Assembly (NCBI GenBank): GCA_945876755.1
Contig: CAMCPM010000002.1
Location: 124,001-188,000 of the forward strand
Origin: an uncultured Clostridia bacterium
GTDB lineage: Bacteria > Bacillota > Clostridia > Oscillospirales > Ruminococcaceae
Direction: 5' to 3'
Length of the DNA: 64,000 bases
Shown here: positions 7,027-16,255 of the stretch, in pieces
How the letters are laid out: the number at the start of each line of letters is the position of its first letter
Position numbering within the stretch: position 1 is the first letter of the stretch
Notes under the pieces: model-generated
Told to the model about the DNA's origin: nothing
The model's input: only the letters and a program-made list of their open reading frames with translations
Database searches by the model: none
Made by a program: the position numbers and the translations under genes

Positions 7027-8313
7027 TTACGGGTAAACTTTTAAAATATTGAAGGTACTGTTCAGCAGCAGATAGTTCTGCGGAAAAGGCCGCATAAGGT
7101 TCCAGTAGCCGCAGCCCCGTATCTGCTTTTCCCGTACAAGTCCGTATTTGGCGTTCATGCTGCGGACGTCCTCAAACCAGACAACGTGTTCGTTTCCGTC
7201 CGGGTCGGTATAGTAAAAATACGGGCTTTGCGCCGTTTCGTCGTACAGAATTTCGCTTCCTTTGGAAATTGCAAGGTCGACCGCAGTAACATTTCCGAGG
7301 GTGACTGCGCGGCTCACTCCTTTTTCAAAGGGCAGCTTCCAGTTGTAGCCGTAGTTTGGGATACCGAGAAAAATCTTGTCCGCAGGTATTTCGGTAAGCG
7401 CATATTCCAGTACCTGCCGCACGTTCGGCAGCGGAGCCACAGCCATTGGCGGCCCGAAGGCATAGCCCCATTCGTATGTCATGAGAAATACATAATTCGC
7501 CGCTTCTCCCAATAAAGCATAATCATGCGCCTCGTAAAGCGTGCCCTTCTGCTCGGCAGAGGTTTTCGGAGCAAGGTCAACGTGAACTTTAAGTCCTGCC
7601 GCATTAAGCTGATTTGAGGTGTTCTGTACAAATGCGGCATATTCTGTCCTGAACTGAGGAGGGATATACTCTATATCAATATCAAGCCCCTGAGCGTTTT
7701 TGTTATTTATAATTTCAATAAATTCCGCAATAACATTATTCTGAAAATCAATATCGGTAAGAAGCTTTTCGATTTTTCCCGAACCGAAGCTTCCGTCAGC
7801 GTTAATGCTTGTTAGACTCAGAAAAACCGCAGTCTGATACCGGTGCGCCAATTCTATAATATCCGAGTCGTCAACGGTTATAATGCTGCCGTCCTCATTG
7901 AAGCCGTACCCGAATATAATAAGGTATGTAAGGTAGGGCAGAGCAGATTCGAGAACGCTGCGGTTTATATAGCCGTATGCAAATCCGCTTGTTTGTACAT
8001 CATAATACGGTTTGTCGGTGAAGCTTACCGTTATTTGCGTATCTTCCGGAATATACTCCGCACCGATAAGGGCGGGGTTGTTTCTGTAAAGCTGCATTAC
8101 AGTCGTGCCGTATTCTTCGGCAATGGAAAAAAGCGTGTCTCCTGCGGCAAAAGTGTGGGATACTTCTGTTTGCAAAATCAATAGCGCCTGACCGACTGCA
8201 AGCTCGCCGACGGGAGAAAGACTATTGTCGGAAATAAGCCTTTGAACCGGCATACCAAAGCGTTCTGCGATTGAGTAAACTGTATCTCCTTGCTGTACAA
8301 CATATATTTCCAA
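7027..8313 (-). CDS. LysM-GH18 spore cortex-lytic enzyme (YaaH/SleL-like)
   Basis: The protein has two N-terminal LysM repeats (about 2-47 and 52-97), which bind peptidoglycan, followed by a glycoside hydrolase 18 barrel. The catalytic DxDxE motif is Asp211, Asp213, Glu215 in GLDIDIEYI. The same layout occurs in YaaH/SleL, an N-acetylglucosaminidase of the spore that degrades cortex fragments during germination. There is no signal peptide, as expected for a coat-associated protein made in the mother cell. The start is a TTG at 8313 with AGAGGTG about 8 nt upstream. It lies among other sporulation genes of this window but is transcribed alone. A vegetative wall enzyme is less likely without an export signal. 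Confidence 0.88.
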   Translation of the reverse strand: MEIYVVQQGDTVYSIAERFGMPVQRLISDNSLSPVGELAVGQALLILQTEVSHTFAAGDTLFSIAEEYGTTVMQLYRNNPALIGAEYIPEDTQITVSFTDKPYYDVQTSGFAYGYINRSVLESALPYLTYLIIFGYGFNEDGSIITVDDSDIIELAHRYQTAVFLSLTSINADGSFGSGKIEKLLTDIDFQNNVIAEFIEIINNKNAQGLDIDIEYIPPQFRTEYAAFVQNTSNQLNAAGLKVHVDLAPKTSAEQKGTLYEAHDYALLGEAANYVFLMTYEWGYAFGPPMAVAPLPNVRQVLEYALTEIPADKIFLGIPNYGYNWKLPFEKGVSRAVTLGNVTAVDLAISKGSEILYDETAQSPYFYYTDPDGNEHVVWFEDVRSMNAKYGLVREKQIRGCGYWNLMRPFPQNYLLLNSTFNILKVYP

Positions 8314-8400
8314 AAAAATGCACCTCTTTAAGTTAGTCGTATACTATATAATATATGCATATTTTTTAAGTGCAGAATGTATATTTTTTGTAAAAAAAGA

Positions 8401-8429
8401 TTGCAATTGTCAATTTATTGTGGTATACT
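8401..8429 (+). promoter_or_regulatory. Putative sigma-A promoter of the zinc-ribbon membrane protein gene
   Basis: TTGCAA (8401-8406), 17 nt, TATACT (8424-8429), about 60 nt before ATG 8489. Confidence 0.55.
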
Positions 8430-8488
8430 GTATGTGTATAAATGTTTCATAATCTGACTTTTTCCGACATCTGAAAGGGGATCTTATT

Positions 8489-9739
8489 ATGACAAATAAT
8501 CCTGCTGCTTCTGTTATTTGTCCGATTTGTAAAAATGCTTTTGAAGCGGACAGTTCAATTGCTAAATGTCCTGTGTGCGGATATACCGCTTCTGCTGAGT
8601 CTCTTATCGAAAAAAGCAAAACAGTGAAAAACTCCGGTGAAGATGTTGAGCTTTACAGACTTATGTCCTCTGCCGATGCGTTTTTCTCAAGGAAAAGCTA
8701 TGACGAAGCTTATATAGGTTATAGTTCTGTACTTGACAGGGATAGAACCTGTCTTAAAGCGGATTTCAGACGTGAGCTTACGAGTAATTACCTTATGCTT
8801 GAAACTTCTGCGGCTTATTTAAGCTGCGACGGATTTTTCTCAAAGGTTGAAGAAATAAAAGAACATCTTGCTTCTATGGACGAAAGCGACCCGGAAACTC
8901 AAAAGCTGAAGCTTATGGTATGCAGAGATGTGACCGATTATATTTCGGTCCGCTCAGAGTATGAGAAAAAATATGCTTCGGCGCACAAAAACAGCAAGAC
9001 CGTAGAGGTGTATATGTCAAACATTATCCTGCTGTTTGAATATACGGCGGACATAATTAAATATCTTAATGACCTGCAGGATCAAAGTATAGAAAAAAGC
9101 CGCGCATATCTTATCATAGATTGCTGTTCTCTCGGAATGAAGCTGAAAGGTATGCTTCTTGCAGGAGCGGAATATGTTGAAAATTCCGGAAAAATGAACG
9201 ATTTAAGCGATGAAAGTTCTGCTAAAAATGTAAGCAGGATAAAGCGGCGTATGCTGAGTCAGGATGACGAGATACGCATAGAGACTATGGCAGGGAAAAT
9301 GCAGAAAGCTAAAGACGATATGTTTGCTTCGGTAAGCACGGAGCTTTATGCTGAACTTAAAAACGCTAAAGAAAAGTCCGAAGAACAAGTTGAAAAAACG
9401 ATACGCAGCGATGACGCAAAGCGTGCTGAGTATGAACAATGGCGCAGAAGAAATGAAGAGGAATACATAGCTGCCGATAAGAAGATACTTATTTTCGGTA
9501 TTGCAGGAAAGGCGGCTCTGGTTCTGGTATTTATTATGCTGCTGGTATTTATTATAGAATTGATCGCATTCGACACATTTATAAAGGGCATACTTGTAAT
9601 CGCTGCGGTTTTTGTTGCACTGAATATCGCTTTCAGCTTCCTGAAAAAATCCGCCGAAAAGAAAAAAGGCTTTTATTCCAAGGTCATAGAGGGCGACAGT
9701 GCGAATATCCGTTCTTCCGGCGGAGGTTTCGGCAGATAG
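8489..9739 (+). CDS. Zinc-ribbon membrane protein of unknown function
   Basis: I do not recognise this 416-residue protein. It opens with a zinc-ribbon, CPICKNAF (Cys11, Cys14) and CPVCGY (about Cys29, Cys32). A helical, charged middle part with regularly spaced tyrosines resembles TPR-like helical repeats. A Lys/Glu-rich region probably forms a coiled coil (about 280-325), then two hydrophobic segments (about 332-353 and 360-380), and a basic Gly-rich tail ending GGGFGR. The topology suggests a cytoplasmic domain anchored by a C-terminal hairpin. A ribosome site (GAAAGGGG) precedes the ATG. It is monocistronic between a divergent GH18 gene and the str operon promoter. Confidence 0.85.
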   Translation: MTNNPAASVICPICKNAFEADSSIAKCPVCGYTASAESLIEKSKTVKNSGEDVELYRLMSSADAFFSRKSYDEAYIGYSSVLDRDRTCLKADFRRELTSNYLMLETSAAYLSCDGFFSKVEEIKEHLASMDESDPETQKLKLMVCRDVTDYISVRSEYEKKYASAHKNSKTVEVYMSNIILLFEYTADIIKYLNDLQDQSIEKSRAYLIIDCCSLGMKLKGMLLAGAEYVENSGKMNDLSDESSAKNVSRIKRRMLSQDDEIRIETMAGKMQKAKDDMFASVSTELYAELKNAKEKSEEQVEKTIRSDDAKRAEYEQWRRRNEEEYIAADKKILIFGIAGKAALVLVFIMLLVFIIELIAFDTFIKGILVIAAVFVALNIAFSFLKKSAEKKKGFYSKVIEGDSANIRSSGGGFGR

Positions 9740-9870
9740 ATTTTATTGCCGCTGCGTATATTGACCGTGTTATCGGGAAAAATTAAACGTATATAGTGTA
9801 AATCCGTTTGTTTTACATAGAAGCAAATTTTAACGTATAAAATTTTTACGGAAAAATTTGTGGAAAATGC

Positions 9871-9899
9871 TTGACAAACGGATTTTTTACGTGTATAAT
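9871..9899 (+). promoter_or_regulatory. Sigma-A promoter of the str operon
   Basis: Perfect consensus: TTGACA (9871-9876), 17 nt, TATAAT (9894-9899), 61 nt before rpsL. The strength fits the ribosomal protein and EF-G genes it serves. Confidence 0.92.
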
Positions 9900-9960
9900 A
9901 ATCAAGTATGTGAGTGCCGAAAGGTGGTTCATGTAAATATTTGAAGAAAGGAGATAGTTT

Positions 9961-10386
9961 ATGCCAACCTTTAACCAGTTAGTTCGTAAGGGAAGAACCG
10001 TTCTTGAGAAGAAGTCAACTGCTCCCGCACTTCAGAAAGGCTACAATGCCAAGAAGAAGGTTGCTATCGACCTCAGCTCACCTCAGAAGAGAGGCGTTTG
10101 CACAGCTGTAAGAACCGCTACACCTAAGAAGCCTAACTCCGCTATGAGAAAAATTGCCAGAGTAAGACTTACAAACGGTACGGAAGTAACAGCTTATATC
10201 CCCGGTATCGGTCATAACCTTCAGGAACACTCCGTTGTTCTTATCAGAGGCGGACGTGTAAAGGACCTCCCCGGTGTGCGTTACCACATCATCAGAGGTA
10301 CACTCGACGCACAGGGCGTTGCAAAGAGAAATCAGGCACGTTCCAAGTACGGCGCAAAGAAGCCTAAGGCAGGCGCAGCTAAGTAA
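9961..10386 (+). CDS. rpsL: 30S ribosomal protein S12
   Basis: S12 sits in the decoding centre of the 30S subunit and is the target of streptomycin-resistance mutations. The sequence begins [12 protein letters not shown] and contains the conserved [38 protein letters not shown] and YGAKKPK blocks. Lysines at the usual resistance positions (TPKKPNS and RVKDLPG) are of the sensitive type. AGAAAGGAGA precedes the ATG. It heads the str operon behind a consensus promoter. At 141 residues it is like other Firmicute forms. Confidence 0.99.
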   Translation: MPTFNQLVRKGRTVLEKKSTAPALQKGYNAKKKVAIDLSSPQKRGVCTAVRTATPKKPNSAMRKIARVRLTNGTEVTAYIPGIGHNLQEHSVVLIRGGRVKDLPGVRYHIIRGTLDAQGVAKRNQARSKYGAKKPKAGAAK

Positions 10387-10561
10387 GCTGAAATGTCTTG
10401 AATATCCGGTAAACTCAATGAAACCGCATCATGATTCGTGCGGAGCATTCATTTTATATAGATGAATACCTCTGCATTGGTCGTGCGTGTCATCACCCGT
10501 TTTTACGGCGTGAGGTGAAACGAGTACCTATGATATCATTTTTATGAAGGAGGGAAGTATT

Positions 10562-11032
10562 GTGCCAAGAAGAGGTAATATTGCAAAACGTGAGGTTTTG
10601 TGTGATCCTGTTTACAATTCAGAAATCGTTACACGTCTTATCAACAACATTATGCTTGACGGTAAGAAGGGTGTAGCTCAGAAGATCGTATACGGTGCGT
10701 TCGACATCGTTGCAGAAAAGACAGGCAAGGACGCTCTTGAAGTTTTTGAGCAGGCAATGGAAAACATCATGCCGCTGCTTGAAGTAAAGGCTCGCCGTGT
10801 AGGTGGTTCCACATATCAGGTACCTATGGAGGTAAGACCTGAAAGAAAGCAGACTCTCGGTCTCAGATGGCTCACAACATATGCAAGAGCAAGAAGCGAA
10901 AGAACTATGAAGGAAAGACTCGCTGCAGAAATTATCGACGCTACAAACGGTATCGGCGGTGCTTGCAAGAAGCGTGAGGATACTCACAAGATGGCAGAAG
11001 CTAACAAGGCTTTCGCACATTACCGTTGGTAA
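10562..11032 (+). CDS. rpsG: 30S ribosomal protein S7
   Basis: S7 nucleates assembly of the 30S head. From the GTG at 10562 the protein is 156 residues and begins [12 protein letters not shown], read as Met and matching the family exactly. AAGGAGGG (10547-10554) is 7 nt upstream. The in-frame ATG at 10544 overlaps that ribosome site and would add six foreign residues, so I reject it. [16 protein letters not shown] and the FAHYRW end are conserved. The 175-nt gap after rpsL is longer than usual and contains a small hairpin, CCGCA/TGCGG (10422-10441), which may be a processing or control site. Confidence 0.98.
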   Translation: MPRRGNIAKREVLCDPVYNSEIVTRLINNIMLDGKKGVAQKIVYGAFDIVAEKTGKDALEVFEQAMENIMPLLEVKARRVGGSTYQVPMEVRPERKQTLGLRWLTTYARARSERTMKERLAAEIIDATNGIGGACKKREDTHKMAEANKAFAHYRW

Positions 11033-11089
11033 TAAGCACATAAACGTGACGGCCCTGCTTGACGGGGCACGAAATTGGAGGAAAAAATT

Positions 11090-13174
11090 ATGCCAAGAGA
11101 TTGTTCACTTGAACAAACCAGAAATATTGGTATAATGGCGCACATTGACGCAGGTAAAACAACCACTACTGAGCGTATCCTTTTTTATACAGGTGTAAAC
11201 CATAAGATCGGTGAAACTCATGAAGGTTCTGCAACAATGGACTGGATGGCGCAGGAGCAGGAGAGAGGTATCACAATTACTTCCGCTGCTACAACTGCAC
11301 ACTGGGCAGGCCATAGAATCAATATCATTGACACTCCGGGCCACGTTGACTTTACAGTAGAGGTTGAGCGTTCTCTTAGAGTTCTTGACGGTTCTGTAAC
11401 AGTTCTCTGTGCTAAGGGCGGTGTTGAACCCCAGACTGAAACAGTTTGGAGACAGGCTAATAAGTATATGGTTCCGAGAATGGTATACGTTAACAAGATG
11501 GATATCATGGGCGCTAACTTCTACCACGTTGTAGATATGATGCTCGACCGTCTCAAGTGTAACGCTGTTCCTATTCAGCTCCCTATCGGTTCTGAGGACA
11601 CATTCAAGGGCATCATTGACCTCGTAGAGATGAAGGCATACTGCTACTACGATGACCTTGGCAAGGATATCAGAGTTGAAGAAATTCCTGCTGATATGCT
11701 GGACAAGGCAAACGAATATCATGAAAAGCTCCTCGAGGCTGCTGCTGAGCAGGATGAGGAGATCATGATGAAATATCTTGACGGCGAAGAGCTTACAATT
11801 GAAGAGATCAAGAAGTGCATCCGTAAGGGTACAATTGCTAACGCAATGGTTCCTGTTGTTTGCGGTACATCCTATAAGAACAAGGGTGTTCAGAAGCTTC
11901 TTGACGCAGTTGTTGACTATATGCCGTCTCCGCTTGATATTCCTCCTATCAAGGGTATCAACCCTGATACGGAGCAGGAAGAGGAAAGACCTTCTTCCGA
12001 TGAAGAGCCTTTTGCAGCTCTCGCATTCAAGATCGCTACTGACCCGTTTGTAGGTAAGCTTTGCTACTTCCGCGTATATTCCGGTAAGGTTGACGCAGGT
12101 GCTACTGTACTCAACGCTACCAAGGATTCCAGCGAAAGAATGGGTCGTATCCTTCAGATGCACTCCAACCACAGAAAGGATATCGATACCTGTTACGCAG
12201 GTGATATCGCTGCTTGTGTAGGCGTTAAGAATACTACAACAGGTGATACTCTTTGTGATCCTAAGGCTCCTATCATTCTCGAATCTATGGAATTCCCTGA
12301 GCCTGTTATCCAGCTCGCTATCGAGCCTAAGACTAAGGCAGGTCAGGAAAAGATGGGTATCGGTCTTTCAAAGCTTGCTGAAGAAGACCCCACATTCAGA
12401 ACATGGACAGACGAGGAAACAGGTCAGACCATTATTGCAGGTATGGGTGAGCTTCACCTCGATATCATCGTTGACCGTCTCCTCAGAGAATTTAAGGTAG
12501 AAGCTAACATCGGCGCTCCTCAGGTTGCTTATAAGGAAACAATCAAGAAGCTTGCAGACGTTGACCACAAGTACGCTCGTCAGTCGGGTGGTAAGGGTCA
12601 GTACGGTCATGTTAAGATCAAGGTTGAGCCTAATGAGTCCGGTAAGGGTTACGAGTTTGTTAATGCCGTTGTCGGCGGTGCTATTCCTAAGGAATACATC
12701 CCTGCTGTTGACAAGGGTATTCAGGGCGCTATGAAGGCAGGCGTACTCGCAGGCTATCAGGTAGTCGACGTTAAGGTTACACTTTATGATGGTTCTTACC
12801 ACGAAGTCGACTCCTCCGAAATGGCATTCTCAATTGCCGGTTCTATGGCATTCAAGGAAGCTATGAAGAAGGCTGATCCCTGCATTCTTGAGCCTATCAT
12901 GAAGGTAGCTGCAATTGTTCCGGACGATTATATGGGTACTGTTATCGGCGACCTTAACTCCCGCCGCGGACAGATCCTCGGTCAGGAGATCAACAACGGC
13001 GTTGCTCAGGTAGACGCACTTGTTCCTCTGTCCGAAATGTTCGGTTACTCCAACGACCTCCGTTCCAAGACACAGGGTCGCGGTCAGTATTCCATGGAGC
13101 CCGACAGCTATATCGAAGTACCTCGCTCCATCGCAGAAAAGATTATGTCTGCAAGAAGCAAGGGCAGCGAATAA
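11090..13174 (+). CDS. fusA: Translation elongation factor G
   Basis: EF-G is the GTPase that moves tRNA and mRNA through the ribosome after each peptide bond. From ATG 11090 it has 694 residues with [16 protein letters not shown] (G1), the switch [20 protein letters not shown] (G3) and NKMD (G4), then the domain III-V blocks such as [11 protein letters not shown] and [21 protein letters not shown] lies directly before the start; a TTG inside that site opens the longer frame and is not used. Codon use is strongly biased, as expected for a highly expressed gene. It follows rpsG by 57 nt in the str operon. Confidence 0.99.
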   Translation: MPRDCSLEQTRNIGIMAHIDAGKTTTTERILFYTGVNHKIGETHEGSATMDWMAQEQERGITITSAATTAHWAGHRINIIDTPGHVDFTVEVERSLRVLDGSVTVLCAKGGVEPQTETVWRQANKYMVPRMVYVNKMDIMGANFYHVVDMMLDRLKCNAVPIQLPIGSEDTFKGIIDLVEMKAYCYYDDLGKDIRVEEIPADMLDKANEYHEKLLEAAAEQDEEIMMKYLDGEELTIEEIKKCIRKGTIANAMVPVVCGTSYKNKGVQKLLDAVVDYMPSPLDIPPIKGINPDTEQEEERPSSDEEPFAALAFKIATDPFVGKLCYFRVYSGKVDAGATVLNATKDSSERMGRILQMHSNHRKDIDTCYAGDIAACVGVKNTTTGDTLCDPKAPIILESMEFPEPVIQLAIEPKTKAGQEKMGIGLSKLAEEDPTFRTWTDEETGQTIIAGMGELHLDIIVDRLLREFKVEANIGAPQVAYKETIKKLADVDHKYARQSGGKGQYGHVKIKVEPNESGKGYEFVNAVVGGAIPKEYIPAVDKGIQGAMKAGVLAGYQVVDVKVTLYDGSYHEVDSSEMAFSIAGSMAFKEAMKKADPCILEPIMKVAAIVPDDYMGTVIGDLNSRRGQILGQEINNGVAQVDALVPLSEMFGYSNDLRSKTQGRGQYSMEPDSYIEVPRSIAEKIMSARSKGSE

Positions 13175-13202
13175 TAAAATTTGTAAAATTTGCATAAACT
13201 AC

Positions 13203-13231
13203 TTGCAATTTTAATTATAATCTGATAAAAT
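13203..13231 (+). promoter_or_regulatory. Putative sigma-A promoter of tuf
   Basis: TTGCAA (13203-13208), 17 nt, TAAAAT (13226-13231), 45 nt before the tuf start. It would give tuf its own transcript in addition to read-through from fusA. Confidence 0.6.
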
Positions 13232-13276
13232 AAGAATATCAGGCTAATTTAATTTATTTATAAGGAGGATATTCCA

Positions 13277-14479
13277 ATGGCAAAAGCACATTTTGAACGT
13301 ACCAAGCCCCATGTAAACATTGGTACTATCGGTCACGTTGACCACGGTAAGACTACTCTGACAGCTGCAATCACAAAGTACCTCTCCCTTAAGGGTCAGG
13401 CTCAGTTTGAAGGATATGCTGATATCGATAAGGCTCCTGAGGAGAGAGAAAGAGGTATCACAATCAACACAGCTCACGTTGAGTACGAGACAGACAAGCG
13501 TCACTATGCACACGTTGACTGCCCGGGTCACGCTGACTATGTTAAGAACATGATCACAGGTGCTGCTCAGATGGACGGCGCTATCCTCGTAGTTGCTTCT
13601 ACTGACGGTCCTATGGCTCAGACTAAGGAGCACCTTCTCCTTGCTCGTCAGGTAGGCGTACCTTATATCGTTGTTTTCATGAACAAGGCTGACCAGGTTG
13701 ACGATCCCGAGCTTCTTGAGCTCGTAGAGATGGATATCCGTGAGACACTTGACAAGTATGAGTTCCCCGGCGATGACACACCTATCATCATCGGTTCTGC
13801 TTTCAAGGCTCTTGATTCTTCTTCCACAGATCCTAACGCTCCTGAGTATGAGTGCATCCAGAAGCTTATGGACGCTGTTGACGAGTATATTCCTACACCT
13901 GAGAGAAAGGCAGACCTTCCTTTCCTTATGCCTGTTGAGGACGTATTCACAATCACAGGCCGTGGTACTGTTGCTACAGGTAGAGTTGAAAGAGGTCAGC
14001 TCAAGACCGGTGACGAAGTTGAGATCGTTGGTCTTAAGGATGAAAAGGGCAAGACTGTTGTTACAGGTATCGAGATGTTCAGAAAGATCCTCGACTACGC
14101 TGAGGCAGGCGATAACATCGGTGCTCTTCTCCGTGGTGTTCAGAGAACTGATATCGAAAGAGGTCAGGTTCTTTGTAAGCCCGGCTCCATTCACCCCCAC
14201 ACTAAGTTCAAGGGTCAGGTTTACGTTCTGAAGAAGGAAGAGGGCGGACGTCATACTCCTTTCTTCAACAACTACAGACCTCAGTTCTATTTCAGAACAA
14301 CAGACGTTACAGGCGTTATCACACTTCCTGCTGATAAGGAAATGTGCATGCCCGGCGATAACGTTGCTATCGACGTTGAGCTTATCACTCCTATCGCTAT
14401 TGAAGAGGGTCTCCGTTTCGCTATCCGTGAGGGCGGCCGTACAGTAGGTTCAGGCGTTGTTACAGCTATCAACGAATAA
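13277..14479 (+). CDS. tuf: Translation elongation factor Tu
   Basis: EF-Tu delivers aminoacyl-tRNA to the ribosome as a GTP complex. All GTPase motifs are present: [35 protein letters not shown] and NKAD. The beta-barrel domains carry [13 protein letters not shown] and the C-terminal [12 protein letters not shown]. Length is 400 residues. AAGGAGGAT precedes the ATG. Codon bias is extreme, which explains the long antisense open frames opposite this gene. A terminator closes the transcript. Confidence 0.99.
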   Translation: MAKAHFERTKPHVNIGTIGHVDHGKTTLTAAITKYLSLKGQAQFEGYADIDKAPEERERGITINTAHVEYETDKRHYAHVDCPGHADYVKNMITGAAQMDGAILVVASTDGPMAQTKEHLLLARQVGVPYIVVFMNKADQVDDPELLELVEMDIRETLDKYEFPGDDTPIIIGSAFKALDSSSTDPNAPEYECIQKLMDAVDEYIPTPERKADLPFLMPVEDVFTITGRGTVATGRVERGQLKTGDEVEIVGLKDEKGKTVVTGIEMFRKILDYAEAGDNIGALLRGVQRTDIERGQVLCKPGSIHPHTKFKGQVYVLKKEEGGRHTPFFNNYRPQFYFRTTDVTGVITLPADKEMCMPGDNVAIDVELITPIAIEEGLRFAIREGGRTVGSGVVTAINE

Positions 14480-14520
14480 TTTCAGCTTTGTTCTGTAATT
14501 ATTTAACCTAATAAAATTAA

Positions 14521-14555
14521 AGAGGTTTGAGTCTTATGGCTCGAACCTCTTTTTG
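14521..14555 (+). terminator. Terminator after tuf
   Basis: AGAGGTTTGAG pairs with CTCGAACCTCT (one G-T pair) and is followed by five T. Confidence 0.92.
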
Positions 14556-14563
14556 TGTTTGCA

Positions 14564-14600
14564 GATAAAAATAATGGCAGTTCTTTGCGGAACTGCCATT
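14564..14600 (-). terminator. Terminator after spoVAE
   Basis: AATGGCAGTTC and GAACTGCCATT form a perfect 11-bp stem; on the minus strand it is followed by a T-rich run. It is placed 12 nt beyond the spoVAE stop. Confidence 0.88.
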
Positions 14601-14611
14601 ATTAATATATT

Positions 14612-14971
14612 TTATTTTTCTTTCGGACGGAAAATCAGCGCAGATAAAAGTCCGAATAATATCGCCGCTGTTATACCTGCTGCCGCACCGGTCAGACCAC
14701 CGGTAAGAACTCCAAGCAAGCCCTTTTCGTCTACTGCTTGCTTTACACCCTCAACAAGAACGTTTCCAAAACCGGTAAGAGGTACGGAAGCTCCTGCGCC
14801 TGCAAAATCTACAAGCGGCTTGTATAATCCCAATGCACCGAGAATTACTCCTGCAACAACGTAAGAAACAAGAATACGGGCGGGAGTCAGCTTGGTATAA
14901 TCAATAAGCACCTGTCCGACAGCGCAGAAAAGTCCGCCGATAACAAATGCCCAAACGTAATCCATAAACAT
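14612..14971 (-). CDS. spoVAE: Stage V sporulation protein AE (SpoVAEb type)
   Basis: This is a 119-residue integral membrane protein with three to four hydrophobic segments. It belongs to the SpoVA complex, which moves calcium-dipicolinate into the forespore and releases it at germination. The motifs VGQVLIDYTKLTPARILV and GALGLYKPLVDFAGAGASVPLTGFG are diagnostic of the family. It follows spoVAD by 18 nt and is closed by a terminator. An internal ATG at 14965 (MDYVWAF) is an equally good start and would shorten it by two residues. Confidence 0.95.
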   Translation of the reverse strand: MFMDYVWAFVIGGLFCAVGQVLIDYTKLTPARILVSYVVAGVILGALGLYKPLVDFAGAGASVPLTGFGNVLVEGVKQAVDEKGLLGVLTGGLTGAAAGITAAILFGLLSALIFRPKEK

Positions 14972-14989
14972 ATAAAAACTTCCTTTCGT

Positions 14990-16018
14990 TTAATTTTCGC
15001 TGAGACGGCTTTCCGAAGATATGAAAACCGCATGTGAAATTGACGGTATGCTCTCTCCCTGCTGGGAAGCGGTAGTTGACATAAGCGCTCCTGTGGCGCA
15101 GAAAAGAATATTTTTCATTTCTCCGCTTTTTATTTTGGGCAGGAAATATCCGCAAAGAACTGATGCCGAACATCCGCAGCCTGAACCGCCTGCATGGACA
15201 TCCTGATTTTCAATATCAAACATCATTACGCCGCAGTCACGGTGACATGAAGAAATATCCGTTCCCTCGCTTCGCAAAAGTTCAATAAGCAGCTTGCTGC
15301 CGACTGTTCCAAGGTCTCCTGTGATAATCGCGTCAAAGTCGGATGGCTCCATTGCTGTGTCCTGCAAAAATGTTTTTATGACATAAGCTGCTGCCGGAGC
15401 CATTGCTGCGCCCATGTTGTTTGCGTCGGTAACGCCCATATCTACGATTTTACCGATGGTAACAGCTCGTATGAAAGGGGCTGTACTCTTGGGGGACACC
15501 ACAGCCGCACCGGACGCCGTGCAGGTCCATTGTGCGGTAGGTGTACGGACTGAACCGTATGAAAGCGGAAATCGAAACTGTCTTTCAGCTGTGCAAAAGT
15601 GTGATGATGTCGCCGCAATAACGTTTCCGCCTATTCCGCTGTCGGTCACAAGTGCCGCAAGAGTAAGTCCCTCGGACATTGTTGAGCACGCTCCGTAGAT
15701 TCCCAGAAGCGGAATGTTAAGGTCTCGCAGACCGTAGGTAGAGGTTATACACTGGTTTAGCAGGTCGCCGGCAAACATATAATCAATATCATCCGGAACA
15801 AGTCCGCCCTTTGCTATCGCACGGACAACAGTCCGCTTTAAAAGTTCGCTTTCACCCTGCTCCCAGGTTTTCTGACCGAAATATGCGTCATCCGAAATTT
15901 CGTCAAAAAATTTTGAAAGCGGTCCTTCACCCTCTTTTTTGCCGACGGTGGAGGAAAAACTGTGTATAGTCGGCGGATTTTCCATAAGAAATGTATTCCG
16001 TGAAATTTTCTTTGCCAT
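14990..16018 (-). CDS. spoVAD: Stage V sporulation protein AD
   Basis: SpoVAD is a thiolase-fold protein of the SpoVA channel and binds dipicolinic acid on the outside of the spore inner membrane. At 342 residues it has normal length. The blocks GIYGACSTMSEGL, ATSSHFCTAERQFRFP and GGSGCGCSA are characteristic. AAAAGGAG lies 8 nt before the ATG. In Clostridia the order is usually spoVAC-spoVAD-spoVAEb; here no spoVAC precedes it, and the upstream 237 nt hold only a divergent promoter. A forespore promoter is expected, but I could not fix one with confidence. Confidence 0.96.
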   Translation of the reverse strand: MAKKISRNTFLMENPPTIHSFSSTVGKKEGEGPLSKFFDEISDDAYFGQKTWEQGESELLKRTVVRAIAKGGLVPDDIDYMFAGDLLNQCITSTYGLRDLNIPLLGIYGACSTMSEGLTLAALVTDSGIGGNVIAATSSHFCTAERQFRFPLSYGSVRTPTAQWTCTASGAAVVSPKSTAPFIRAVTIGKIVDMGVTDANNMGAAMAPAAAYVIKTFLQDTAMEPSDFDAIITGDLGTVGSKLLIELLRSEGTDISSCHRDCGVMMFDIENQDVHAGGSGCGCSASVLCGYFLPKIKSGEMKNILFCATGALMSTTASQQGESIPSISHAVFISSESRLSEN

Positions 16019-16160
16019 ACAAAAATGCTCCTTTTCTGTATATTTCGGTTAGTTTTCCCTAAGTATAATAAAATATTCTTTTACGTATATTGCATTATAC
16101 TTGTAATTTCGGAGATTTTACTGAATTCAGCAGATGGTTAAATTATTCATATATTCTTAT

Positions 16161-16189
16161 TTGATTATACATATATATTGTGATATAAT
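16161..16189 (+). promoter_or_regulatory. Putative sigma-A promoter of the Cache/EAL gene
   Basis: TTGATT (16161-16166), 17 nt, TATAAT (16184-16189), 66 nt before the GTG start at 16256. Confidence 0.65.
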
Positions 16190-16255
16190 ATTAAGTGAAA
16201 CAGTGTATATTTTTGTGTGTAAATGAATTTCGGGATATTACAAAGGGGTGATACC

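Noticed and set aside
10387..10561. Possible riboswitch or leader between rpsL and rpsG
   Set aside because: Only a 5-bp hairpin (10422-10441) and a weak second one are visible; no known ribosomal-protein leader can be matched by eye.
11105..12172. 355-residue open frame opposite fusA
   Set aside because: It is the mirror of the strongly biased codons of fusA; it has no ribosome site and reads as a Cys/Val/Leu-rich sequence without any known fold.
13244..14254. 336-residue open frame opposite tuf
   Set aside because: It is also a codon-bias shadow; EF-Tu on the plus strand is certain and a promoter region of tuf overlaps the end of this frame.
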